This document shows positions 16,301-23,460 of a stretch of 25,306 bases of DNA, in pieces. The notes beneath the pieces were generated by a model, which was not told the origin of the DNA, searched no databases, and was given only the letters and a program-made list of their open reading frames with translations. Origin of the DNA: a virus. The stretch lies in the IMG/VR virus record IMGVR_UViG_3300042400_001593, positions 1 through 25,306 of that record, one strand, 5' to 3'. Position numbers and translations under genes: made by a program. The stretch's first letter is position 1, and the number at the start of each line of letters is the position of its first letter.

Positions 16301-16372
16301 ATTCCTTTAAGTGTTACTCAAGATTTTAAGATAGATGTTGGAATAAACTTTAATTTACTTTGTTTACAATGA
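13370..16372 (+). CDS. Large tail-tip/baseplate protein with a P2 gpI-like core and Cys-rich C-terminal region
   Basis: A 1000-residue protein. Residues about 440-475 contain the most telling motif: LNAAYLFKSKG leading into KGTRRSIEILLRLIGAPE (KGTRRSIE at 455-462). This helix with a Lys-Gly-Thr-Arg turn is typical of P2 gpI-like tail proteins, which sit at the tail tip and help attach fibres. Before it, residues about 300-400 are helical (EKYLTTLNEICENL, VEKVLQIYGRSFDEVRKF), as in that family. After it, beta-rich parts lead to NSIFHRQKFVWRRQMGC (824-840) and a Cys group (C840, C848, C851, C862, C868: spacing 7, 2, 10, 5). The last ~100 residues look like a small separate alpha/beta domain. 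Its TGA overlaps the following ATG (ATGA), tying it to the SprB-repeat adhesin. The fibre-anchoring role is inference. Confidence 0.65.
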   Translation: MAVIKYKWPPQVDTGDSSFSDDLVGVQLVAGGGLTNANFEFTTGITEKQNRNFSIGSFSNPISLTDLNIKDIEESKVIVAKNLQVYPNFDLSQITNFTLFGSLTKRISTSITKIINYFPAGIESNQYNLDFITGLTAVNISHNKVLDETYLELPLNWIKNPFDIDFTTNAVRNFELSEVTVSPLRNLTTQYKNYSIFVNGLEYNVVFLDSVDQTDNFLKLYVNGNPFSGLSATTETIVLRPNTLYTEKSFNDFFDEVEKFLLNRLILPIYTATFTVPQENDDGTYTTTSQNISWPLDGVWNLDIRTDNFEKYLTTLNEICENLDSYNTNLISRFLTTGALKEFDTNDRKVEKVLQIYGRSFDEVRKFVMSLANMTSVNYNTGNDIPSQLLKNLAETLGWKTNVSPISNESLLDSIFGTNQESNFPGYSRSLTPDEINYQFYKNLILNAAYLFKSKGTRRSIEILLRLIGAPEALIDFNEYIYIADERINLSQFEKQFTNISFGFYGEQIPVLDPTDVFSIMGVQYTGFTLQTNLSTVTSIREDYPMDNLGYPTAPIETESFFFQIGGGWYESTPDHHMPEQIVQTNELFVGQNPNYQTSLLPFNYGQTYLDRYRKFPFMSLGYDLVKIIDNKKSWTINNIGLRNSSDGGFNAYYRVYDERFVVNVKNVDVFLNPSQGLVYDVWSMSRTYNYPIPNEGLDYVEPTYCNPNPNGPYPNRGGIDWTEINPKPKEKTFFEFAQTFWKNMINVRNRQFITDGKTGGYPTLQSIYWKYLESNTAINIPNDNFTYRSMIDYVNGLGDYWIKLVGQMIPATTLITSGVRLENSIFHRQKFVWRRQMGCQIIPIPCKPCSLVGQLFAVDCPIQKVTCPIYPWIGDPTVTSFAVVLNKLLQDNGYLSPTCNVNSLISTWYVDLILNGNILVHNEFFTGYGNSNPIASYPSQSDWLNALETSLTNLQSEGLNYVINNDDTVTVYNGNCIPLSVTQDFKIDVGINFNLLCLQ

Positions 16373-19300
16373 GTTGTGGGGCAATAAATATAACAAACTA
16401 CAATATAACTGGTGATTGTACTAATTTAGGTTTAGGGGCAATTTCATTCTCAATAACAGGAGGATCACCAAACTATACTGTAAGTGAAATAACAACATCA
16501 GGGTTATTACCTTTATCCTCAAATACAACAAGTTATTCCGCAACAAGTCTAACGGCAGGAACATACGTTTTGGAAATAATTGATAGTTGTTTAGTTTTAC
16601 CCTTAATTCCAAGATATATTGAGTTTACAATTTCTTCTGGCACTTGTGTTTCAATAGAAAGTAGTGGTACTACTTGTGGGTTAAATAATGGAAGTATAAC
16701 CGCAACAACGACAAATTTTTATGGAAATGCGTCATATTATCTATATGAGAACACAATTGGATATATAACAAGTGGTGATAGTTTTTCTAATGTATTTAAC
16801 AATTTATCACCTGGATTTTATTATGTTATTGGTAATGATGGTGGAGGATGTACAGGAAGAAGTGAAGTTTGTTTAATAAAAGAAAGTAATATTCTTGATT
16901 TTGGTTTATATGTTGTTAATGACGCAAGTTGTGTTCCAATAGATGGCACTGGTAAAATATTTGTAACAGGATTAACAGGAAATCCACCATATAGTTATGT
17001 TTGGTCACCAAATGTTATATCACAAACAGGCCCTGAAATAACAGGATTGACATCAGGAACATACACATTAACTATAACAGATTCTGAAGGCTGCTCAACA
17101 ATAAAAAGCGTTATATTGTCAGATGTACCAAATTTAGGGGTTGCGGCAATGTTAACCACAGTACAACCATCTTGTTTTTCAAATGACGGTGAGGTAGACG
17201 TTATTATTTCAGGAGGAACGGCACCATATTATTTTTCAGGATCAAACGGGGAAATAACTATACAATATAGTAATACTTTTACCTTCACAGGTTTGTCTTC
17301 AGGTGTATTTACCGTATCAGTTACAGATGCCGGATTATGTAATGTTGTTAGTTCAGTATCACTTATAACACCAAATGGTTTTATTGTAACAACAATGACT
17401 GTTACAAATTCTAATTGCAACGCAAATGACGGTTCTGTTCATATTGAACTAAATAACGGGTTAGCACCTGGAAATTATCAGTATACACTCCTTGATTTCA
17501 ATGGAGGTAGTACCGTACAAACAACAAATTCAATATGTGATTTTGGGGGACTCGCTAGCGGTAATTATACTGTATTAATACAAGATGTTCCTAATAATTC
17601 TGGTTGTATTTATACTGGAAATTTTACTGTAGTAAATGTAAATAAATATGAAATAAATGTTAGTTATTCAGACACAACTTGTGGACAAAATAACGGTATT
17701 GCAATTATTAGTGCAACTTCAGGTGGTGATCTACCTTTAACTTATAGTTTATCAGGGGGAACCCCAAGTACAACAACAACACAATTAACAAATGTTTTTA
17801 ATAATTTAAGTCCTGGTTTTTATTTGGCTTCAGTAACAGATTCAGGAGTACCTACGTGTACACAAACTGAATTATTTTATATTGCACCATCACAATCTGT
17901 TGATTTTAATTTAGTAACAAATCCACCGATTTTAGGAAATGATGGTGAAATATTTTTAAATATTACTAACGGAACTCCACCATTTTTAGTTAGTTGGAGT
18001 CCTAATGTAGGGTCTCAGACAGGTCTACACGTTACAGGATTAACGAGTGGTGTTTATACAGTTACAGTTGCTGACAGCAATGATTGTGTGAAAACTGAAA
18101 GTGTTTTATTAAAAGGGACGGAAATAACTACAAATTATGTTTCATACACAATTTGTTCTGATAATTTTATTAATACTGAAACTTACGGTAAAAGAGGAAT
18201 CTTACAAATGATGAATGAAGGATTTTTTGACCTAACAAGTGGAGATAGTGGTTGTGTTATTGTAAACGCAACATTTACAACCCAAGTTGAAATTGATGGA
18301 ATTATTAAAGAGGATTTATTTTATACTTACACTGGTGGTTCATTTGCACAATACGCCGACATAATTTGGACACAAAGTCTTAAAAATACTTTAAAAAAAT
18401 ATCCACAAGTTGGTGATGTTATAATTGATATGGCAAAAAATAAAATAACAATAACCAATAAATGTAATGAGGTTATTAAAGATTGTCAGATAACTAATTT
18501 TAATGATTTTGGAGATACTAATGTAAAAATTAATTTATTAATTGACTATTTAATAAATTGTCGAATTTGTGGCAAGGCACCTGAGTGTATAAATTTTATT
18601 GGTACAATGGAATTGATTGAAAACTGTAATAACTTTAATGCTGATATAACAATGTTACCAACCTGTGTTTGTTATATTTTAACAAATAGCGGTAGAGGTG
18701 TTGCTGATTTTGAATATGTAGATTGTCAAACTCAAACATTACAAACTATTACCGTTGGAGACGGATTACAAGAGTATGTTTGTTCTAATGAACCCCCAAC
18801 AATAATTTCAGGGGTAGGTACTATTGTTATTACAGAAAATAATTGTGTTGATGGTGTTTGTATTACAACAACAACAACTGTAGGGCCACCACCAAACTTG
18901 TTAGAATGTGATGTTATTGCAATTACTAATGGTGGAAATAATGTATTCTCATATTACCCATCAACAAATACCGGTGATATATTAACACCTTATATAACTG
19001 GTTGGGTAACAGGATCTGGAGACATTGCTCATACTAACAATAAATTATGGATAAGTAGGGCATCTGCAAGTGCTATAACCGAATATAATATAACATTAAC
19101 ACCTTTTAACGGTACTTATAATAGAGATATACTTATAAATGATTGTTTACTTGGTGCAGGATTAACCGCAATAGACGATACGACGTTAATAACAACAACA
19201 GGAGATACAACAGTCATACCTTTCCAAGAAAGAGTAATTGAGGTTGATATAAGTGGAGTGTTTCCTATTATAACAGATAAATTTTTATTACCTTCAGATA

Positions 19301-19623
19301 GGTCTGTATCCGGAGACATAATTTATACAACAACAAATAAATTAATAGTGACTACAGAAAGTTTAAGCACAATTAATTCTTATATATCACAGTACGATTA
19401 TACTACAGGTATTTTGGAAATAGATATTGATATATCTACAGTATCTAAACCATTTGGTTTATTTACAGACTCAGGTAAAATAACAATAACAAACTCAAAT
19501 GGAAAAATATACACTATAGATGAAACAACACCGTATAATTTAAACTTTTTACAAACCGCACCTGTTACATTTGGTGGGGCTTCTCAAGTCCCATCTTGTG
19601 AAACTATTAATTTTATAATTTAA
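16369..19623 (+). CDS. Repeat-rich phage adhesin: seven SprB-like repeats, middle domain, Thr linker, possible C-terminal beta-propeller
   Basis: A 1084-residue protein. Residues 1-582 hold seven imperfect repeats of about 75-85 residues, each with a Cys near its start, a GG/GxxPY strand and an end of the type 'GLTSGTYTLTITDxxGC'. Approximate bounds: 1-92, 95-170, 178-250, 258-333, 340-422, 428-505, 510-582. This is the SprB repeat pattern (SprB is a Flavobacterium gliding adhesin). A mixed domain follows (about 590-830, with NTETYGKRGILQMMNEGFF). Next come a linker, TTTTTVGPPPN (833-843), and a beta-rich end (ECDVIAITNGGNNVFSYYP onward) whose repeated short blades recall a beta-propeller or NHL-like surface. 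I chose the ATG at 16369 (overlapping the previous TGA as ATGA) over a TTG at 16360. Likely a distal tail adhesin binding a host surface glycan or protein. No signal peptide. Confidence 0.75.
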   Translation: MSCGAINITNYNITGDCTNLGLGAISFSITGGSPNYTVSEITTSGLLPLSSNTTSYSATSLTAGTYVLEIIDSCLVLPLIPRYIEFTISSGTCVSIESSGTTCGLNNGSITATTTNFYGNASYYLYENTIGYITSGDSFSNVFNNLSPGFYYVIGNDGGGCTGRSEVCLIKESNILDFGLYVVNDASCVPIDGTGKIFVTGLTGNPPYSYVWSPNVISQTGPEITGLTSGTYTLTITDSEGCSTIKSVILSDVPNLGVAAMLTTVQPSCFSNDGEVDVIISGGTAPYYFSGSNGEITIQYSNTFTFTGLSSGVFTVSVTDAGLCNVVSSVSLITPNGFIVTTMTVTNSNCNANDGSVHIELNNGLAPGNYQYTLLDFNGGSTVQTTNSICDFGGLASGNYTVLIQDVPNNSGCIYTGNFTVVNVNKYEINVSYSDTTCGQNNGIAIISATSGGDLPLTYSLSGGTPSTTTTQLTNVFNNLSPGFYLASVTDSGVPTCTQTELFYIAPSQSVDFNLVTNPPILGNDGEIFLNITNGTPPFLVSWSPNVGSQTGLHVTGLTSGVYTVTVADSNDCVKTESVLLKGTEITTNYVSYTICSDNFINTETYGKRGILQMMNEGFFDLTSGDSGCVIVNATFTTQVEIDGIIKEDLFYTYTGGSFAQYADIIWTQSLKNTLKKYPQVGDVIIDMAKNKITITNKCNEVIKDCQITNFNDFGDTNVKINLLIDYLINCRICGKAPECINFIGTMELIENCNNFNADITMLPTCVCYILTNSGRGVADFEYVDCQTQTLQTITVGDGLQEYVCSNEPPTIISGVGTIVITENNCVDGVCITTTTTVGPPPNLLECDVIAITNGGNNVFSYYPSTNTGDILTPYITGWVTGSGDIAHTNNKLWISRASASAITEYNITLTPFNGTYNRDILINDCLLGAGLTAIDDTTLITTTGDTTVIPFQERVIEVDISGVFPIITDKFLLPSDRSVSGDIIYTTTNKLIVTTESLSTINSYISQYDYTTGILEIDIDISTVSKPFGLFTDSGKITITNSNGKIYTIDETTPYNLNFLQTAPVTFGGASQVPSCETINFII
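16651..18114 (+). repeat. Protein-coding two-repeat block duplicated within the SprB-like adhesin
   Basis: Repeats 2 and 3 (16651-17118) resemble repeats 6 and 7 (17650-18114) more than their neighbours. Repeats 2 and 6 share TTCGxNNG and VFNNLSPGFY; repeats 3 and 7 share PPxxxxWSPNVxSQTG and TGLTSGxYTxTxxDS. This points to duplication of a two-repeat unit, with repeats 4 and 5 between. The DNA has diverged and there is no exact long repeat. Confidence 0.6.
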
Positions 19624-19653
19624 AATAAACATAAAAAAATATATTTAAAATAA

Positions 19654-21852
19654 ATGGCATTACAAGTTAACATAACAAATATCACCCAAGCAACATATCC
19701 TGTTGATGTATATGTTTGTAGCGGATGTCCTGATAATAACTGTACTTTAGTTGATACAATTAATTCTGTCCCATCGATAATAACAATACCAGGGCCTTAT
19801 AGTGGATATTCATCTTTTGGTGTAAAAATAATTGATAGTAAAAATTGTGAGTACTGTCAAACTTTTCAATCAGGAACAACTACAACAACAAGCTCTACCT
19901 CAACAACAACAATTAACCCATTATGTTTTAGTTGTGACGTAGGGTTTGATTTTTATGACACTAATCCTATATCTGAAATATCCGTAGGTTTGGTAACCGC
20001 AAGTTGTGATCCTAGTGTTACCGACTATGTAATTGAATGGTATGGACCTGGAATTGGATCAACGACTGTTGCCTTAACATCAGGATATGGAACAGACTAT
20101 ACCGGTGATTACTCATATACCCATCCTTTGACAGGATCTTCTGCAGTACCTGTTGTTGCCGGAATATACACGCCAATAATACAAAAAATTAAACTTAATG
20201 GTGTTGAATATACAGATCTTAATTGTTTTAACTCTACGACAGTTGATGTGGATGCTTTAACTTGTGATAATGGACCAGGATCAACAAACCCTGATTATTC
20301 ACATAGCATTAGTTTTACTGCAAATACAAATGTAACACCACAACCTCTAACAACAACTTTTGTTTTAGACCCAACAAAACCATATTTTGCTTTTAGGTTT
20401 GAGACAGAACTAATTTATGATACTTTAAAGGTTACTTTTTATGGTACTTCATATTCTGACCCAATAGTTATTGAATATATTACTGTTGGTGATGACGCTC
20501 CCCCAACAAATTTAAATTTATCTTTAACCCCAAAAACAGCAAAAACTATATTTTATAATCCATTTAATAATTCTAACTTTGCTAAAGTATTAAATTTAAG
20601 TAATTTTACAATAAATTCTGGTGATTATTTAGAGCTAGAAATAATACCAAACCCAATAAATAATAACACAAATTGGAAGTTATATTGTGAATGTTTAGAA
20701 ACATTTAATTGTGACATATGTTATGATACAAATATAACGCAACCTGTAAAAATTATTGAATCATCAATTAATGTTACTCTTGACTCATGTAATCGTGCTG
20801 ATATAAGTATTGATTTAAGTGCATGTACTAATAGTGACATATATAAATATTTAATGCAAGGAGGTGCTTGGAATAACTTAGCTTGGAATGGTGATTATTG
20901 GGAAAAATTTAGTGAATTAGCCAATAACCTAAGTGCGTCTTTTTATAATAATTGTTCAAGTAGTGGGCCTGCATTTGGTTTACAGTGTAATCCACCATCA
21001 ACATCAACAATTACTTATGATAAAATAATTTCTGGAGGCCAAGGATTAATTACAATGACATTTACAAATTACAATGATATGTCGGATTTATATAATGATT
21101 GGCAATTAAAGTACATCTCATATTCCGGTAATCCAACAGATTGTAATGATCCTGATTATTATAGATTTTTTAAAATAAAAATACCTTTGGCGGTGGGAAC
21201 TCAAAATTGTGGAGATTTAACAGGGTATCAAGATTATTATATTCACCCATCGGCTTTGGTTACAAGTGGAGGAACGGGTCCTTGGACAATTTCAATTACA
21301 ATGCCAACAATTACAGATTGTATAACATATAATATTTGTGATTTTAATTGTCAAGATAGTAAACAATCAATAATTGATTATATAAATGAAAGCTCAACAG
21401 GAATTACTAATAATATATCAATAACTAATAATGTAGGTTCTAGATTAGATGGATTAGTGGAGTCAACTGGAATATTTAAAATTAACTCAACTATTTTTAG
21501 TGCTGCAACTTTATTTAGTGGTGCTTTTTTACCTAAATATACTAACCAAACAATTCCTTATTCAGGTTCTCCATTAACTATAATACCATCTTTAAGTGCT
21601 GAAACATGCTCTCTTAGTGATTGGAAACTTGTTCCAGGTAATCCATTACTAAATAATGATTATTACATATATATGGCATATCAGTATAAAATTATAATGG
21701 TTAATCCTTTAGATAATGAAGATTTTGAAATTTGGGCTCCAACCTTTATAAACGGAGCATGGGTTGGTTATCCTTCACCCCCAATTTATAATAAAATATA
21801 TGACTATATTGGAGGAGTTGCAACGATATATGACTCAAATTATTTTATATAA
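19654..21852 (+). CDS. Large modular virion/fibre protein sharing its N-terminal module with the 102-aa protein
   Basis: A 732-residue protein. Residues 1-72 are an Ig-like or beta module (YPVDVYVCSGCPDNNCTLVD, SIITIPG, VKIIDSKNCEYC) plainly similar to the whole core of the next, 102-residue protein. A Thr/Ser linker (GTTTTTSSTSTTT, 74-86) joins it to a Cys-containing beta region. Later segments (about 200-400) look like carbohydrate-binding or Ig sandwiches, and a Trp-rich part near 425-445 (QGGAWNNLAWNGDYW) could bind ligand. A hydrophobic or Tyr-rich end (NNDYYIYMAYQYKIIMV) closes it. No family is recognised beyond the module. The ATG at 19654 has a pure A/T leader plus one C, with no Shine-Dalgarno. 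TAATG joins it to the 102-residue gene. A virion fibre or adhesin role is inferred from composition, context and the linker shared with neighbouring adhesins. Confidence 0.65.
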   Translation: MALQVNITNITQATYPVDVYVCSGCPDNNCTLVDTINSVPSIITIPGPYSGYSSFGVKIIDSKNCEYCQTFQSGTTTTTSSTSTTTINPLCFSCDVGFDFYDTNPISEISVGLVTASCDPSVTDYVIEWYGPGIGSTTVALTSGYGTDYTGDYSYTHPLTGSSAVPVVAGIYTPIIQKIKLNGVEYTDLNCFNSTTVDVDALTCDNGPGSTNPDYSHSISFTANTNVTPQPLTTTFVLDPTKPYFAFRFETELIYDTLKVTFYGTSYSDPIVIEYITVGDDAPPTNLNLSLTPKTAKTIFYNPFNNSNFAKVLNLSNFTINSGDYLELEIIPNPINNNTNWKLYCECLETFNCDICYDTNITQPVKIIESSINVTLDSCNRADISIDLSACTNSDIYKYLMQGGAWNNLAWNGDYWEKFSELANNLSASFYNNCSSSGPAFGLQCNPPSTSTITYDKIISGGQGLITMTFTNYNDMSDLYNDWQLKYISYSGNPTDCNDPDYYRFFKIKIPLAVGTQNCGDLTGYQDYYIHPSALVTSGGTGPWTISITMPTITDCITYNICDFNCQDSKQSIIDYINESSTGITNNISITNNVGSRLDGLVESTGIFKINSTIFSAATLFSGAFLPKYTNQTIPYSGSPLTIIPSLSAETCSLSDWKLVPGNPLLNNDYYIYMAYQYKIIMVNPLDNEDFEIWAPTFINGAWVGYPSPPIYNKIYDYIGGVATIYDSNYFI

Positions 21853-22160
21853 TGGCTCAGATACAGATACTAACAACAAGTTTTATTTTTACATCATACA
21901 ATGTGTTTGTATGTGATGTTTATGGTAATAACTGTGTTTTAGTTGCAAATGTGGTACCACCACAACCACCAACAATTACAATAACAATACCATCACAATT
22001 TAATACGGCACCTGCGGTTGGAATAAAAGTTATAGACTCAACGGGTTGTGAACTATTTAAGTTATTTGATTGTACATCACAAACACTAACACCAAAACAG
22101 TTTCAAGATGGAGAGTTCTTTTATTTTATGGATAATGAAATTTATGATTTTGAAACTTAA
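21852..22160 (+). CDS. Small stand-alone copy of the N-terminal fibre module, 102 aa
   Basis: Residues about 1-72 align with the start of the preceding 732-residue protein: NVFVCDVYGNNCVLV against DVYVCSGCPDNNCTLV, TITITIPS against SIITIPG, and VGIKVIDSTGCELF against FGVKIIDSKNCEYC. The C-terminal 25 residues (PKQFQDGEFFYFMDNEIYDFET) are acidic and aromatic and replace the long fibre region of the larger protein. It may be a capping or adaptor subunit that occupies the same site on the virion, or a remnant of a duplicated fibre gene; the intact frame and TAATG coupling favour a working protein. A gap of 23 bases follows. Confidence 0.65.
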   Translation: MAQIQILTTSFIFTSYNVFVCDVYGNNCVLVANVVPPQPPTITITIPSQFNTAPAVGIKVIDSTGCELFKLFDCTSQTLTPKQFQDGEFFYFMDNEIYDFET

Positions 22161-22162
22161 AA

Positions 22163-22169
22163 TATTTAT
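22163..22169 (+). promoter_or_regulatory. TATTTAT element upstream of the 413-aa fibre gene
   Basis: TATTTAT followed by an A run sits 14 bases before the ATG at 22184. The sequence at the start (TATAAATG) also resembles the T4 late promoter box. Candidate promoter or A-rich translation leader. Confidence 0.3.
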
Positions 22170-22183
22170 TAAAAAAAATATAA

Positions 22184-23425
22184 ATGGCATTTTTAACAGA
22201 CAGATCTTTAGCAACAGGAGTAACATTAGATGATTTAATTCACATAGTTATAACGGGAGATACCTCACAAGGAAACCCAGCGGGTTCATCATATAAGGCA
22301 AAAGTTAGTCAGGTAGGTAATGCATTCTCAAGTTTATTTGTTAATCAAAGTGGGGATACAATGACAGGACCACTTATAGTCCCAACAATTTCTGCAACAA
22401 CATATCAAAATTTACCACAAGACATCTATGTTACAGGAATGACATTTAACAATTCTAACTATGACTTAACAATTTACCGTAATGATGGTGTGTCATTTTC
22501 AGATGATTTATCAATTTTAGCTTCCGAAATAACAATAACGGGTGGGACATACAATCCAATAACAGGTGTTGTTGTTTTCACAAATAACACAGGGGGTACA
22601 TTTGATGTGTCTGGTTTTACAACAGGTTATACGGATATAAAAGTAACTGCTTATACGTATAGTTCAAATACTTTTACGATATACGAAACAGATGGTAGTA
22701 CGCACGATGCGACAATAAACACTATGACAGGATTAACCATTAATGGAAATTTAAATGTTACTGGTAATACAAATACTGGCCCAACAACGGCCTCAACCTT
22801 AAACATATCATCAACACCAACAACAGATACAGGGTTAACTGCAAACTATTTAACGAGAGATGGGTCAACGGGGGAAGTTAAAGTTAAAACAATACCTGGA
22901 CCTACCGTTTATGGGTTATTTGCTCAAACGGGAAATAGTGTTACAGCAACAGCAACAACACAAACATCACTTATAGATGGTGGTGTTGGTAGTCTATCTG
23001 TTCCCGCAAATGGTTTTAGTGTTGGTGATAGTTTTAGAGCTGATTTTGGTGGTTTAATAAGTGTAAAACCTGGTGGTGACACAATAAGAATTAGAGTTAC
23101 AAGTAATGCCGGCGCAATAACACTAGCAGATACTGGTAATTTATCGGTTGACCAAATTAATCCTGCAGATGTTTGGAATTTAGTATTAAATTTTACAGTA
23201 AGACAGATTGGTGGTGCGGGAACCGCATCAATTGTAACACTTGGTAATTTACATGTTGTTAAAACGTCAAGTGGAACACCATATAGTTATGGGTTTAATG
23301 TTGTAAACCAATCAACATTTAATACAACAATATCAAATCAATTAGATGTTACTGTAGCATGGGGTAGTACCAACGCAGCAAACACCATGTATTCAGATAT
23401 ATTTGTTTTAAATAAGATTTATTAG
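22184..23425 (+). CDS. Tail fibre-like protein with GDTMTGPL motif and all-beta C-terminal head
   Basis: A 413-residue protein. The N-terminus (MAFLTDRSLATGVTLDDLIH, then VITGDTSQGNPAGSSYKAKV) is a probable attachment region. Residues 56-64, SGDTMTGPL, are the motif repeated in many phage tail fibres. The middle (about 80-235) consists of short Gly/Thr/Asn strands with NGNLNVTGNTNTGP (187-200), typical of a trimeric beta shaft. Residues about 242-413 (VYGLFAQTGNSV, LIDGGVGSLSVPANGFSVG, MYSDIFVLNKIY) form a compact, Cys-free domain that looks like a jelly-roll or TNF/C1q-like head, likely the receptor-binding tip. The start at 22184 is the only good ATG after the gap. TAG is used as stop. The fibre role is well supported by composition; the receptor is unknown. 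Confidence 0.75.
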   Translation: MAFLTDRSLATGVTLDDLIHIVITGDTSQGNPAGSSYKAKVSQVGNAFSSLFVNQSGDTMTGPLIVPTISATTYQNLPQDIYVTGMTFNNSNYDLTIYRNDGVSFSDDLSILASEITITGGTYNPITGVVVFTNNTGGTFDVSGFTTGYTDIKVTAYTYSSNTFTIYETDGSTHDATINTMTGLTINGNLNVTGNTNTGPTTASTLNISSTPTTDTGLTANYLTRDGSTGEVKVKTIPGPTVYGLFAQTGNSVTATATTQTSLIDGGVGSLSVPANGFSVGDSFRADFGGLISVKPGGDTIRIRVTSNAGAITLADTGNLSVDQINPADVWNLVLNFTVRQIGGAGTASIVTLGNLHVVKTSSGTPYSYGFNVVNQSTFNTTISNQLDVTVAWGSTNAANTMYSDIFVLNKIY

Positions 23426-23460
23426 ATTCACTTTGTTTATTTTACAAATATATTTTATCT

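Noticed and set aside
15889-19319. Several 63-67-codon minus-strand frames within the tail-tip and adhesin genes
   Set aside because: Shadows of long plus-strand genes; AT-rich third positions readily leave such frames open.
12397-22160. Similar C-termini of the 380-aa (NVET) and 102-aa (DFET) proteins as a shared sorting tag
   Set aside because: Only two or three residues match and the preceding sequence differs; best explained by chance.
23432-23456. Bacteroidota-type promoter (TTTG, then TATATTTT resembling TAnnTTTG) before the glycosyltransferase gene
   Set aside because: The -7 box lacks its G and the spacing of about 13 bases is shorter than expected; too weak in such AT-rich sequence.
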